64,000 nt of DNA from Cytophagales bacterium (lineage in GTDB: Bacteria; Bacteroidota; Bacteroidia; Cytophagales; Microscillaceae). Position numbers and translations under genes: made by a program. Each line of letters begins with the position of its first letter. Within the stretch, counting starts at the first letter, position 1. Location of the stretch: assembly GCA_013298075.1 (NCBI GenBank), contig JAAFJG010000012.1:34575-98574 (forward strand), written 5' to 3'. Below the pieces are notes generated by a model that did no database searches, was not told the origin of the DNA, and saw only the letters and a program-made list of their open reading frames with translations. This document shows positions 1 through 8,879 of this stretch, piece after piece.

Positions 1-1023
1 AGTTGCCTTTCCATAATCAAAATGCAAATGCTCCAAAACAATCGAACCTCCGATAGAAACAGGTTGCAAAAAAAAATCCTTTTCAAATTTTTTGTCTGTT
101 GGCTTTGCTTCGATCAAAACTCGTGTCGTAAAATATCCTTTTGCTTTTGCTTCTAAATAAAAAAACGAGGAATGTTGGAGATGACTAAATTCATATTTTC
201 CGTTTTTATCAGCCTCTTCATACACTCTATAATTGATTTCTCCCAATACAAAATCCACTCTTGCCTCTAAGCCTTTGTTAGTTAACGCATCATAGACACG
301 CCCTGTAATTTTCATAAAATTGGCTTCATTATCTTCTGAAATAATAGGCGTAACCGAAATTTCATCAATATAATAATATGCTCCTTCGTAGCCTGCTTTT
401 CTAATTCTTTGTGCTTTGGTTTGTTTTTTGGAAAAGAAATTACCAATAATCAAATATTTATAATTATCATCAGCAACAATCGTTTTGTTTAAAGTAACCC
501 AACCTGTGCTATTTGTAATCACAGAAGTTGATTTTAAATGTGCCATTCCTGCATCATGAAAGTCTTTTAATTCATTTGAAAACAACATTCCTAAATTGTT
601 TGCGACAAAATTTGAGTACATTTCCGCCAAACTTACTTTCATACTTATTTCGTATTTTTCATTTTTTTTCAATGGCTCTGTGAGTTTAATTCCGATAAAT
701 TCATTGGGAGAATTTTCGTGATAGGCAACCAAACCTGCATACGCCTTGCCCTCAGATGCTTCTTCTTTGCCATAAAAATTATATGGAATTTTTACTTTTT
801 CACTAAACGCATCAGTAGAAAATAAGTCTGGAGTATGATATAATTTTTCCCAACCTTTTGCGTGCATAATTTCACCATAATCATCAGGTTGTTCTTTCAA
901 TTCCTCAAAACTTGGATTAGGGACTAAGTTTTTTTTGATAGTTATTGGAGGAGTATTTTGTGCTACTAAATCAGACAAAACAAAAAAATTAATCAGTAAA
1001 ATAAATAAAATTGAATGTAACAT
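1..1023 (-). CDS. OmpA-type surface protein, N-terminal part
   Basis: Reading from an ATG at 1023 to the window edge gives 341 codons with no stop, so the gene continues outside. It opens with a signal peptide (about residues 1-22, ending LVAQ). A motif NLVPNPSFEE follows, typical of Bacteroidota surface proteins with a jelly-roll region. Around residues 240-310 there is a carboxypeptidase-like regulatory fold (KITGRVYDALTNKGLEA). The last visible residues, LEHLHFDYGKA, look like the first strand of a C-terminal OmpA peptidoglycan-binding domain. The inferred role is an outer-membrane protein tethered to peptidoglycan. The OmpA assignment rests on that short stretch only. Confidence 0.7.
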   Translation of the reverse strand, partial: MLHSILFILLINFFVLSDLVAQNTPPITIKKNLVPNPSFEELKEQPDDYGEIMHAKGWEKLYHTPDLFSTDAFSEKVKIPYNFYGKEEASEGKAYAGLVAYHENSPNEFIGIKLTEPLKKNEKYEISMKVSLAEMYSNFVANNLGMLFSNELKDFHDAGMAHLKSTSVITNSTGWVTLNKTIVADDNYKYLIIGNFFSKKQTKAQRIRKAGYEGAYYYIDEISVTPIISEDNEANFMKITGRVYDALTNKGLEARVDFVLGEINYRVYEEADKNGKYEFSHLQHSSFFYLEAKAKGYFTTRVLIEAKPTDKKFEKDFFLQPVSIGGSIVLEHLHFDYGKAT

Positions 1024-1069
1024 AAGTGTATTTAAGTCTAAATAAAAAAATAATATACCTAAAGAAAAC

Positions 1070-1323
1070 TTCCTCATCTTTGGGGAGGGCTGGGGTGGGG
1101 CAAAATTTGAGCAAAAAGCCCCACCCTAACCCCAGTGTTGTTAAATTCTTTTTTTTTTAACAAATAAAATAGAAATTAACTTGTATAATATTCTCTAAAA
1201 AATCTATAATTTTTTGAAAATCTTATAGATTTGGCAAATTATATTTTGATTTGTAAAATAATTTACCTGACAAATATTAGAACTTAACAACACTGACCCT
1301 AACCCTCCCCAGCGGTGAGGGAA
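1070..1323. repeat. GC-rich intergenic palindrome, split by a later insertion
   Basis: The left arm (1070-1101, containing GGGGAGGGCTGGGGTGGGGC) is complementary to a right arm made of 1118-1132 plus 1306-1323 (GCCCCACCCTAACCC, then TCCCCAGCGGTGAGGGAA). The right arm is cut in two by the element at 1133-1295. Removing that element and one copy of its 10-bp flank restores a nearly perfect hairpin of about 32 bp per arm. It is much more GC-rich than its surroundings and resembles dispersed intergenic palindromes of Bacteroidota. Confidence 0.75.
1133..1295. mobile_element. Non-autonomous inverted-repeat element (MITE-like), 163 bp
   Basis: The ends are 17-bp terminal inverted repeats, CAGTGTTGTTAAATTCT at 1133-1149 and AGAACTTAACAACACTG at 1279-1295, with one mismatch. 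Both sides carry the same 10-bp sequence ACCCTAACCC (1123-1132 and 1296-1305), read as a target-site duplication. There is no coding capacity. An inner hairpin (AAATCTATAA near 1200 with TTATAGATTT near 1223) lies inside. The parent insertion-sequence family cannot be named from this alone. Confidence 0.75.
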
Positions 1324-1507
1324 CTAAAAATAAGTTTTTTTGAATGGGTAGTTTATTTTTTAGATTCCCCCCTTAAGTCTATAAAAAGCCGTTTTTTCTT
1401 TATTATATTGCAATTATTTTACCAAAAAAATAAATCATTCAAAACAAAATTTATGCATTGTAAATTAGTCTAAAATTGTTGGATTTATTTCATAAAAAAC
1501 AAAAAAA

Positions 1508-1539
1508 TTTGCACAATTTATAATAATTATTTACCTTTG
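1508..1539 (+). promoter_or_regulatory. Bacteroidota-type promoter for the gene at 1579
   Basis: TTTG at 1508-1511, 20 nt spacer, then TACCTTTG at 1532-1539, matching TTTG-N19/21-TAnnTTTG. Its position rules out translation starts before about 1546 and supports the ATG at 1579. Confidence 0.7.
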
Positions 1540-1578
1540 CTATATCGTGTATATTTTTTAAAAAACTCGATAATTAAG

Positions 1579-2010
1579 ATGTTAAAGCCTATCAAAGATG
1601 TTAGTTTTTTAAAGCAATTACTTGGGGGAGAAATTATTGCTCAAAAATCGGATGCTCGTTTTCCTCTTTTGGTATTATTTGAAAATGGATTGGGTGAAAA
1701 TCTTCCTATCAAAGAAGAAGAATTATTAGGAAAAATTATGAATGGTATCAATATTCACGTCGATAGTATCAAAGTGTTAAATATTGCTTATACTTTTCCT
1801 TATCAAACCATCACAGAATTACCTGCTTATATCGTTATTTCCTTTGGAATTGAAAGAAAATTAACCCAATTCCCTGCGTATGAACCAAAGTATATTTGGC
1901 AAAATAGAGGTGGATATGAATTTTTATTTGCAGATTCGTTGGAGATTATCTCAAATAGTGCGGAATTAAAATCAGCACTTTGGAAAGCATTGAAAGATAA
2001 GAAAATATAG
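1579..2010 (+). CDS. Small protein, possibly HolD (psi)-like
   Basis: A 143-residue cytosolic protein starting MLKPIKDVSFLKQLLGG. The ATG at 1579 is chosen because a good promoter ends at 1539, overlapping the only earlier in-frame candidate start. The size matches the DNA polymerase III psi subunit (137 aa in E. coli). The C-terminal pattern, a hydrophobic strand followed by NSAELKSALWKALK, resembles the psi motif (NPTARAALWQQI in E. coli). That resemblance is short and eye-made; Bacteroidota are not known for a recognised psi subunit. Treat it as a conserved hypothetical with a HolD hint. It is monocistronic and faces a convergent neighbour. Confidence 0.6.
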   Translation: MLKPIKDVSFLKQLLGGEIIAQKSDARFPLLVLFENGLGENLPIKEEELLGKIMNGINIHVDSIKVLNIAYTFPYQTITELPAYIVISFGIERKLTQFPAYEPKYIWQNRGGYEFLFADSLEIISNSAELKSALWKALKDKKI

Positions 2011-2063
2011 AATGTAGTTTTTTGGCTATTAAAAAAATAAAAAAAACATCATCTAAATACCCA

Positions 2064-2666
2064 TTATTTTTGAATAAAAGAAACTAATTTTTCAGAAAAA
2101 GCCTTTGCTTTTGATTTATCTTCAAAGAAAATAACAAAATTATATTCTTCGTCTGTTACTTCTATTTCAGTTTTTTTATTTTCTAATACACTCATTTCTG
2201 TACTTTTGTAATTTTGTTGATTCATATTGATTTTGATTTCAAAAGCATTTTTTGTATTTATATTTCCTTTGATTTCTTTGGGTTCAAAATCATATTTATT
2301 TCCTTTTTCATCTTTGTAAGGAATAATAGTGGTAGGAATTTTCTGAAAATAAATAAGTTTTAAATCATTTTTTGTTCCTTGTTTTTTGATAATTTCTGCT
2401 TTTGTTTTCGCAAAAACGTGGTATTGAATTTTATAAAAAGCAAAAGTATCTTTATCGATTTCATAATAAGATTCAGAAATTTCTTTAAAAAAACGTCCTT
2501 TTTTATCATCTTTTTTAGGCTCAACAATAACCTCTGCAAGATAATCATATTTTTTTGAGAATTTCTTATTAAAATTTTCAACTTCTATAGTTTTTTGAGC
2601 AAAAATAGTGAAAGAACAGAAAAAATAAGAGATAAAAATAAAGAAAATAGATTTTTTTGTATTCAT
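2064..2666 (-). CDS. Secreted hypothetical protein
   Basis: About 200 residues starting MNTKKSIFFIFISYFF at the ATG at 2666; an upstream TTG start would add 12 residues before an obvious signal peptide. The signal peptide ends near FAQ (residue ~24). The mature part is lysine-rich (RFFKEISESYYEIDKDTFAFYK) with predicted beta strands and no cysteines. A TDEEYNFVIFFEDKSKAKAF segment lies near the C terminus. No family was recognised. It is probably periplasmic or surface-associated. Confidence 0.65.
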   Translation of the reverse strand: MNTKKSIFFIFISYFFCSFTIFAQKTIEVENFNKKFSKKYDYLAEVIVEPKKDDKKGRFFKEISESYYEIDKDTFAFYKIQYHVFAKTKAEIIKKQGTKNDLKLIYFQKIPTTIIPYKDEKGNKYDFEPKEIKGNINTKNAFEIKINMNQQNYKSTEMSVLENKKTEIEVTDEEYNFVIFFEDKSKAKAFSEKLVSFIQK

Positions 2667-2782
2667 AATTATATAGATTTTTGGAGTAATAAAATAAAGC
2701 AATACAAATGTAAATAAATAGACATCAATTTAAAAATAATTAACAAAAAATTAAGAAAAAGTTGTTTTTTTAGGAAAGAAAA

Positions 2783-2912
2783 GGTTCTTTATGATTTTAT
2801 TGGAAAGATAATTTGTAACTTCTGTTTCAAGTAAAAAAAAGTATCTTTTTAAAAAATATTTAGAAATTTTAGCTTAGTTTTGCTACTTTTTCCAGTAATT
2901 TCATAAAGAACC
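2783..2912. mobile_element. Non-autonomous inverted-repeat element, 130 bp, 8-bp target duplication
   Basis: The ends GGTTCTTTATGATTTTATTGG (2783) and CCAGTAATTTCATAAAGAACC (ending 2912) are inverted repeats with 17 of 21 positions matching. The same 8 bp, AAAGAAAA, flanks both ends (2775-2782 and 2913-2920). GG-ended repeats with 8-bp duplications occur in IS6- and IS1595-type elements, but the parent is not identified. A -7-like box TAGTTTTG (2875-2882) inside points toward the ATPase operon at 3041. Confidence 0.7.
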
Positions 2913-3040
2913 AAAGAAAAAAATATTTTCAAAAAATTAAACTTTTTTTCAGTAAAAACGTTGTAGTATTATTATTCTTTTGAATAAGTGAAGTTAGAAA
3001 GAATAATCTAAAATATATTAGATTTTTAAAATATAAGATA

Positions 3041-6000
3041 ATGATTGAAACACTTAAAAAGCGATATAAAGTAGGCGATAACATAACCTTACATATCAAT
3101 GAGATTTCATCTTTTACAGGTGTAATTGATAGTTTTGAGGATACTTGTGTAATTTTGGTAACAGAAGTAGGTGAAGAGTATATTCTTAATGACACAATTA
3201 AACGTATATCGGTTTCTAAATCAATAAGTGAAAATAAAGAAACTAATCAATCAATAATTGAAGAAAAAATTAATATAAATATTATTGAAAAATTACCTGA
3301 GATTGAAAAAGTTGAAGTTTCTATTAATAAAATACAAACTTTACCTATTAATAAAGAATATAAAATAGGTGATAAAATTCCATTAGAAGAACTTGAAAGA
3401 TTAACTACTCAAGAAGAAAGACGTTTACAAGTAAAAAAGGCTAAACAGCAATATAAGGAGGAGAATAAAGAAAATAGTAATGTACCAATAATTATTAAAG
3501 ACTCTTCAAAATTAATTGAGTTTATTTTACCAGAAATTGAAACAGAAAACAAAAAAATAGTTTCCGCAAACGGAACAATAACTAAATATTTTGGTGATAG
3601 AAATTTTGGTTTTCTAACTGATAAGTTTGGTTATGAAATTTGGTTTGGATTTAATAGTATCATTGATAAAAATCTACTTGAATCTTTAATAGGCACAGTT
3701 ACAAGAGCAAATATTCCTGTACTTTTTACTTTGGCTAAGAACTACAAAGGCGAATCAGCCATACATATACACAAACCAAAAACTGTTGAACAGGTTATTC
3801 AACTTACAAAACAATACTTTGAAAAAGAAAATAAATCTGATACAGCACTTGGACTGGTTGAACAAATTTTGTTTTCTTACCCCGAAAACTATACAGCAAT
3901 AAAACTTAAAGAAGAAATAGAGCAAAAAAGATTTAAACAGCCAACTTTTAAATCTACTTTGAAAAGTTACGATTTTAACTATCAAAAAGCAGTAAGATCA
4001 AAAAATATTGATAAAAATTATAAGGGTGCATTAAAGTATTATTTGACAGCCTTTGAAAATAATGAAAAAAGAGAAGCTTGTATTAAAGATATAGGAATGC
4101 TTTACGTTTCAATGGGCGAAACTAAAAAAGCAGTAGAATTCATCAACAAATACGAAAATGAGTTACCTAACAGCATAACTACATACAACTATTTAGAAAA
4201 CTTTTATGCATCAGTCAAAGATTTTGAAAAGGTTTTAGAATATACAGAACTATTACTTGAAGAAAAATCTGTAATTAATGATAAACGTAAAAACTCAATG
4301 TATTTGTCAAAAAAAGGATTTGTATTGATTCAACTAGAACAACTAGACGAAGCAAGGGAAGTTTTAGAAGAAGCCATAAGTATTCATGCTGAAAACACCT
4401 ATGCAAATCGCCTTTTGCAAGCGCTTGAAGAAGCAAATATTTCAGGAGATTTTAAATTATTTAATCAACTTATAGAATCAACCAATGTTTTAAGTTTTTA
4501 TGGAGGATTTAGCAGTTATATTCAAACTATCATAAATCAATCAGAATACTATGGTTTAAAAGAGTCTGTCAAGTTAAAAGAAGTTTTTACATTAGAACAT
4601 CTTTCTCAACTAAGAGAAGATAGTAAAAAAATAACTGAAGGAAAACCAAGAGAAAGGGCAAAATATCTTTTAACAGAAGCAAAATTACTACAAGAAATTG
4701 AACCTGAAAAAGATGAAGAGATTCGTTCTGTATTAGCAAGACACTGTAATGCAATGGGAATCAGTGGAATTTATGATAATTTCTCTGCTGATGTCGTTAG
4801 GTTTTACTACTTTGAATCGTTCAATTTGGAAGATAAATGGGACAGTATAATTAGACAATTTATTATTTACTTGGATTCATATTCTAAAAACTTTCCTGAA
4901 CTAAGGCGAATAACGGCTCGGGAAATTAGGGAACTTTTTACTGAAGTATTTCCAAAATCAATACAATATCTACATAACAATAATCCTACTATATATGAAG
5001 AATTGCTAACTCTCTTTGTTAATAATACAACTATTTCAGATAAAGTGTCACACGCCATCTATAACGACAAGAAAGTACTGAATGCCATTGTAAATTATTT
5101 TAAAATTCCAAGTAATAATACTTCTTCTTTTGAATTATTTTATAAACAGATAAATATACTGAGAGAAAAAAGGCAGCAAGAAATATATAAATGGTTTGCT
5201 ATAAATAAAGCTATAATTTCTAATGAAAATATAGGGACACTTATTAATGTATTATACACTTCCTTAGAAACAAATAAGGTGATTTGGCTGCCACAACTTG
5301 ACTCGTTCAGACTAAATACAATATTGAGTAATGTCTATGAATCATTAAATCAATATTTGCGAGAATCAGGTTACAGAGATCAAGAACGAAGTTATAAAGT
5401 AACAAAATCTCAAATTAATCAACTAATTACCGAAATTAAAGAAAAACCGACTAAATTTTCTTATGAAGGCTTTATTCCGTTACTTGAAAAAATTGAATAT
5501 CTATTAGAAAAATCTTTTAAGGATGTAGAATCTGCGAGTAGTCCAAAAGTTGAAATTTCCATTTTAGGAGAAGCCAATGTTCTTGGGAATGATAACATAA
5601 TACCTTTTCAATTAAAGGTTGAATCGTCTAAAAATTCTTCACCTATTCGCAATATCAAAATAATGGTACAAAATACCAATGATGTTTCTTTTATTGAAAA
5701 AAATAATGAATATTCTGATGATTCAATTGATGGAGGTGAAAACCACATTTTTAATATTTCTGTAAAAGTATCAAGAAAAATTGCAACTGAAAAAGCAACA
5801 TCTATTAACGTTACTTGTTTTTACAATAATCATACAGAAGATGAGCCTATTAAGTTAGAAAGACAACTTTCATTGCGCCTTTATTCTGAAAATGAATTTG
5901 AGATAATTCCAAATCCGTATGAAAAGTTAGCGAATGGGGGACCTGTTACAGATAGAAGTATGTTTTACGGTAGAAATGAGTTTATTGATAGAATTACAGA

Positions 6001-7084
6001 AGCAATTATCTCAACAAATTCTAAGCAGGTAGTTATTTACGGTCAAAAACGTTCAGGAAAATCTTCCGTTTTATATCATTTACAAAAAAGTTTAGAAGAC
6101 ACTCAAAAGACTTTTTGTGTTTCATTTAGTATCGGAGAAATTTTTGAAAATATATCATCGGCAACTTTTTTCCATAAAATACTTTTTACGATAGAAGAAG
6201 AATTAGAAAATCTTGCCTATAATGGCATAGAAGTGCCAACTTTTAAATGTCCTCCATACGTAGAACTTAAAGATGCTCTAAATTCGGCAGATGTATTTAG
6301 GAAATACCTTCGGGATTTTAAACGTATTTGTCAGAATACACCTAATTGGCAAGATAAGAAATTAGTGGTGATGATAGATGAGTTCACGTATTTATACACT
6401 GCTATAAAAGAAGGTAAAGTTTCTGATGCTATTATGAAACAGTGGAAAGCAATCACTCAAAATGAGGACGCAAACTTTTCTTCTGTTTTAGTTGGACAAG
6501 ATGTTTTTCCTTTATTTAAAAGTGAATTCCCTAATGAGTTTGGCATTACACAAGACGAAAGGCTAACATATCTCTCAAAAAGAGATGCGCTAAAACTTAT
6601 TGACGAACCCGTTTGGAATACAAAATCAAATAAAAGTCGCTATTTAGAAGATGCAATAGAAAAAATCATAGAGTACACGTCTTGTAATCCATATTACATA
6701 CAAATTTTTTGTGCAAGGCTAATAAAAGAAATGAATGATAAAAAATTCATTGAGTCCACAAGAAGTGATATTAAACCTATTGCAGATAGTTTTTTGTCTG
6801 GTGGGCAAGCATTGACAAATGACAAATTTGATAATTTGCTAAATGCAGGTGAAAAATACGATATTCAACATATTCCACAAGAGTATTCAAAAGCAGTTTT
6901 GAAAAAAATTGCAGAGGCAACTAAATTTGTTGCTTATTGCTCACGTGAAGATATAACTATAGGAAATAAAGAATATGAAGACCTAATTCTTGAAGACCTT
7001 AAAAATAGAGAAGTCATTGAACAGCAAGAAAATAATTACAAGATACAAGTTAAACTTTTTCAAGAATGGTTATTAAAGAACTAA
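3041..7084 (+). CDS. Large TPR and P-loop STAND-like ATPase (operon gene 1)
   Basis: 1347 residues. Residues 1-60 look like a small SH3/Sm-like barrel (KVGDNITLHI, then FTGVIDSF). Residues ~170-240 resemble a cold-shock/OB fold (GTITKYFGDRNFGFLTDKFG, with an RNP1-like NFGFL). TPR-like helices fill ~245-450, a long helical region follows, and a CARDB-like beta region lies at ~860-960. The ATPase begins near FYGRNEFIDRI; Walker A is GQKRSGKSS (1001-1009) and Walker B LVVMIDEF (1108-1115). A winged-helix-like segment ends the protein. It overlaps the next gene by 19 nt, so the two are co-translated. Inferred role: sensor/regulatory ATPase of a conflict system. Not matched to any named system. 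Confidence 0.85.
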   Translation: MIETLKKRYKVGDNITLHINEISSFTGVIDSFEDTCVILVTEVGEEYILNDTIKRISVSKSISENKETNQSIIEEKININIIEKLPEIEKVEVSINKIQTLPINKEYKIGDKIPLEELERLTTQEERRLQVKKAKQQYKEENKENSNVPIIIKDSSKLIEFILPEIETENKKIVSANGTITKYFGDRNFGFLTDKFGYEIWFGFNSIIDKNLLESLIGTVTRANIPVLFTLAKNYKGESAIHIHKPKTVEQVIQLTKQYFEKENKSDTALGLVEQILFSYPENYTAIKLKEEIEQKRFKQPTFKSTLKSYDFNYQKAVRSKNIDKNYKGALKYYLTAFENNEKREACIKDIGMLYVSMGETKKAVEFINKYENELPNSITTYNYLENFYASVKDFEKVLEYTELLLEEKSVINDKRKNSMYLSKKGFVLIQLEQLDEAREVLEEAISIHAENTYANRLLQALEEANISGDFKLFNQLIESTNVLSFYGGFSSYIQTIINQSEYYGLKESVKLKEVFTLEHLSQLREDSKKITEGKPRERAKYLLTEAKLLQEIEPEKDEEIRSVLARHCNAMGISGIYDNFSADVVRFYYFESFNLEDKWDSIIRQFIIYLDSYSKNFPELRRITAREIRELFTEVFPKSIQYLHNNNPTIYEELLTLFVNNTTISDKVSHAIYNDKKVLNAIVNYFKIPSNNTSSFELFYKQINILREKRQQEIYKWFAINKAIISNENIGTLINVLYTSLETNKVIWLPQLDSFRLNTILSNVYESLNQYLRESGYRDQERSYKVTKSQINQLITEIKEKPTKFSYEGFIPLLEKIEYLLEKSFKDVESASSPKVEISILGEANVLGNDNIIPFQLKVESSKNSSPIRNIKIMVQNTNDVSFIEKNNEYSDDSIDGGENHIFNISVKVSRKIATEKATSINVTCFYNNHTEDEPIKLERQLSLRLYSENEFEIIPNPYEKLANGGPVTDRSMFYGRNEFIDRITEAIISTNSKQVVIYGQKRSGKSSVLYHLQKSLEDTQKTFCVSFSIGEIFENISSATFFHKILFTIEEELENLAYNGIEVPTFKCPPYVELKDALNSADVFRKYLRDFKRICQNTPNWQDKKLVVMIDEFTYLYTAIKEGKVSDAIMKQWKAITQNEDANFSSVLVGQDVFPLFKSEFPNEFGITQDERLTYLSKRDALKLIDEPVWNTKSNKSRYLEDAIEKIIEYTSCNPYYIQIFCARLIKEMNDKKFIESTRSDIKPIADSFLSGGQALTNDKFDNLLNAGEKYDIQHIPQEYSKAVLKKIAEATKFVAYCSREDITIGNKEYEDLILEDLKNREVIEQQENNYKIQVKLFQEWLLKN

Positions 7085-8670
7085 ATATAGAAAACCCCTT
7101 TGCAGATAATGCTGCAATTGTAATAAGCGAACGTTTTGTTGGTAGAAAATTCGAAATAAATGAAATACGTACAAGAGTACTTGGTGAACTATATGGTAAT
7201 TTGGCTATTGTCGGGCTACCACGAATTGGCAAATCAAGCCTTGTATGGAACAGTCTAATTCCACTAAAAGACAAATTATTACAAGAAAAGCATATTATTG
7301 CGTATATTTCAATAAGTTCAGGCGACAATGCTATCAATTTTTTTAAAGGTTTATCTTCTGCTATCCTTGAAGAAATAGAATTTGAGAATGAGTTATTTGA
7401 CATATATGAAAGATTAAAAAATATCTATAATGACATTAAACTTAATCAAAATGATAGATTTGAATTTTTGAATCACGTAAAAAAATTTTTTAAGTTTTGT
7501 AAAAAGGGTAATATTCGCACAACTTTTATTCTTGACGAATTTGATTATTCAGAAAGAATATTTACGGTGGCAGATTTTCAGTTTTTAAGAGAACTTTCAA
7601 CACTCCCAGAAACAAAAGTTTGTCTTGTAACTATTTCAAGACGTACAATTCAAGAATTAGAACCTGAAAATGGAGCTATTTCTAATTTTTATGGTGTTTT
7701 TTCATACCTTCATTTGCAATTATTTAATGATGTTGATTTAATTGCTTATTGGGAGAGGCTTAAGAGTTTGGGAATTGAAGTTTCGGAAGAGTATAAAAAA
7801 GATGTTTATTATTTTATAGGTAGTCACCCATATTGGTTAGATATGGTAAATTATCATATTTTCAATAGAATTAAGTCCGATAATAAAACTAGTATTAATT
7901 TATTATCAGGAATTAGTACCGACCTGAAGAATATATTTTGGAATAACTACGATAATATTATTTCCTTAATGGATAAGGAAGGACTAAAAAGTCATTTTAT
8001 ACAAGCAGTAGTTGGACCCGTTTTGAATCTTACTCAAATGAGTATAGAAAGATTGACTAAATACGGTTTAGTTCAATCAGTTTCAGCACGTGAAAAGTAT
8101 GGTACGTACTTTCAAACATTAATTAATGCAGGTTTAGTGAAAGAAGGTGATATTTCGTATAATTCTATTTCAATACACTTAGATGATTATCTCAGACAGA
8201 AAGAAATAGAATTTGATATTTGGCCACTGTGGAATGAAGCAGAACATCAAGTTCGCAACTTAATCACAGTTCACTTGAAAGGAAAATATGGTGAAGATTG
8301 GCGAAATAATTTTGTTACTAAAAACCCAAGGCAAGAAGACAATATTAAAAAAATGGAACAAGTGAGAGATTCCAACATACATCGCTTTGGAACATTAGCT
8401 TCTAATGAATTAGTTCGTTATACATATCCATTAGATATGTGGGATACTTTCATTACTTCAGATTGGACATGGTTTCAAGTTATCTTCAAGAATAATAAAT
8501 CAGATTGGCAAATAAAATTCTCTTTGCTTGCAAAAATAAGAAACCCCATTTCACATAGTAATAAAGATTTTGTATTACAAGATACCCTAACTAAAGCAAA
8601 AGAAATTTGTAATGAAATTATTGAAAAAATTAAAATTTGGGAAAATAGTATAATTAGACTGCCTGAATAG
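7066..8670 (+). CDS. P-loop ATPase with C-terminal HEPN RNase-like domain (operon gene 2)
   Basis: 534 residues. An N-terminal motif IENPFADN...FVGRKFEI precedes Walker A GLPRIGKSS (50-58); Walker B is TFILDEFDY (acidic pair D157/E158). After a helical, winged-helix-like middle, residues ~385-525 look like a Swt1-type HEPN domain: WPLWNEAEHQVRNLI, YGEDWR, then RNPISH with R492 and H497 in the R-x4-H arrangement of HEPN ribonucleases. Family knowledge: such HEPN domains cut RNA, usually as the toxic effector. Inference: gene 1 senses and gene 2 executes. Its start lies inside gene 1, and a small palindrome follows the stop (8670-8686). Confidence 0.85.
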   Translation: MVIKELNIENPFADNAAIVISERFVGRKFEINEIRTRVLGELYGNLAIVGLPRIGKSSLVWNSLIPLKDKLLQEKHIIAYISISSGDNAINFFKGLSSAILEEIEFENELFDIYERLKNIYNDIKLNQNDRFEFLNHVKKFFKFCKKGNIRTTFILDEFDYSERIFTVADFQFLRELSTLPETKVCLVTISRRTIQELEPENGAISNFYGVFSYLHLQLFNDVDLIAYWERLKSLGIEVSEEYKKDVYYFIGSHPYWLDMVNYHIFNRIKSDNKTSINLLSGISTDLKNIFWNNYDNIISLMDKEGLKSHFIQAVVGPVLNLTQMSIERLTKYGLVQSVSAREKYGTYFQTLINAGLVKEGDISYNSISIHLDDYLRQKEIEFDIWPLWNEAEHQVRNLITVHLKGKYGEDWRNNFVTKNPRQEDNIKKMEQVRDSNIHRFGTLASNELVRYTYPLDMWDTFITSDWTWFQVIFKNNKSDWQIKFSLLAKIRNPISHSNKDFVLQDTLTKAKEICNEIIEKIKIWENSIIRLPE

Positions 8671-8695
8671 TTTTATTCAATAAAACAAAATTTTC

Positions 8696-8814
8696 GATGC
8701 CGTCACAAATTCGTTGCAAAAAAATATAATTTTAAAAGAAAATACAGTCATTAAGTATTTTTGATTTTAAAGTAAAGAATAAAAATAAAGTTGCAACGAA
8801 TTTAGGACAACATC
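8696..8814. repeat. Inverted-repeat element, 119 bp, possible MITE
   Basis: GATGCCGTCACAAATTCGTT at 8696 and its near complement ending AGGACAACATC at 8814 form ~24-bp arms with 20 matches, including a perfect AAATTCGTTGCAA core. It lies just after the ATPase/HEPN operon. No convincing target duplication is visible, so it may instead be an old, decayed element. Confidence 0.5.
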
Positions 8815-8824
8815 AAAAAAAAAA

Positions 8825-8854
8825 TTGTTTTTTTAATCATTTTAGTTACTTTTG
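8825..8854 (+). promoter_or_regulatory. Promoter of mrdA
   Basis: TTG at 8825-8827, 19 nt spacer, TACTTTTG at 8847-8854, a full match to the Bacteroidota consensus, 25 nt before the ATG at 8880. Confidence 0.7.
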
Positions 8855-8879
8855 CACATACATATAACGCATAAAAAAA

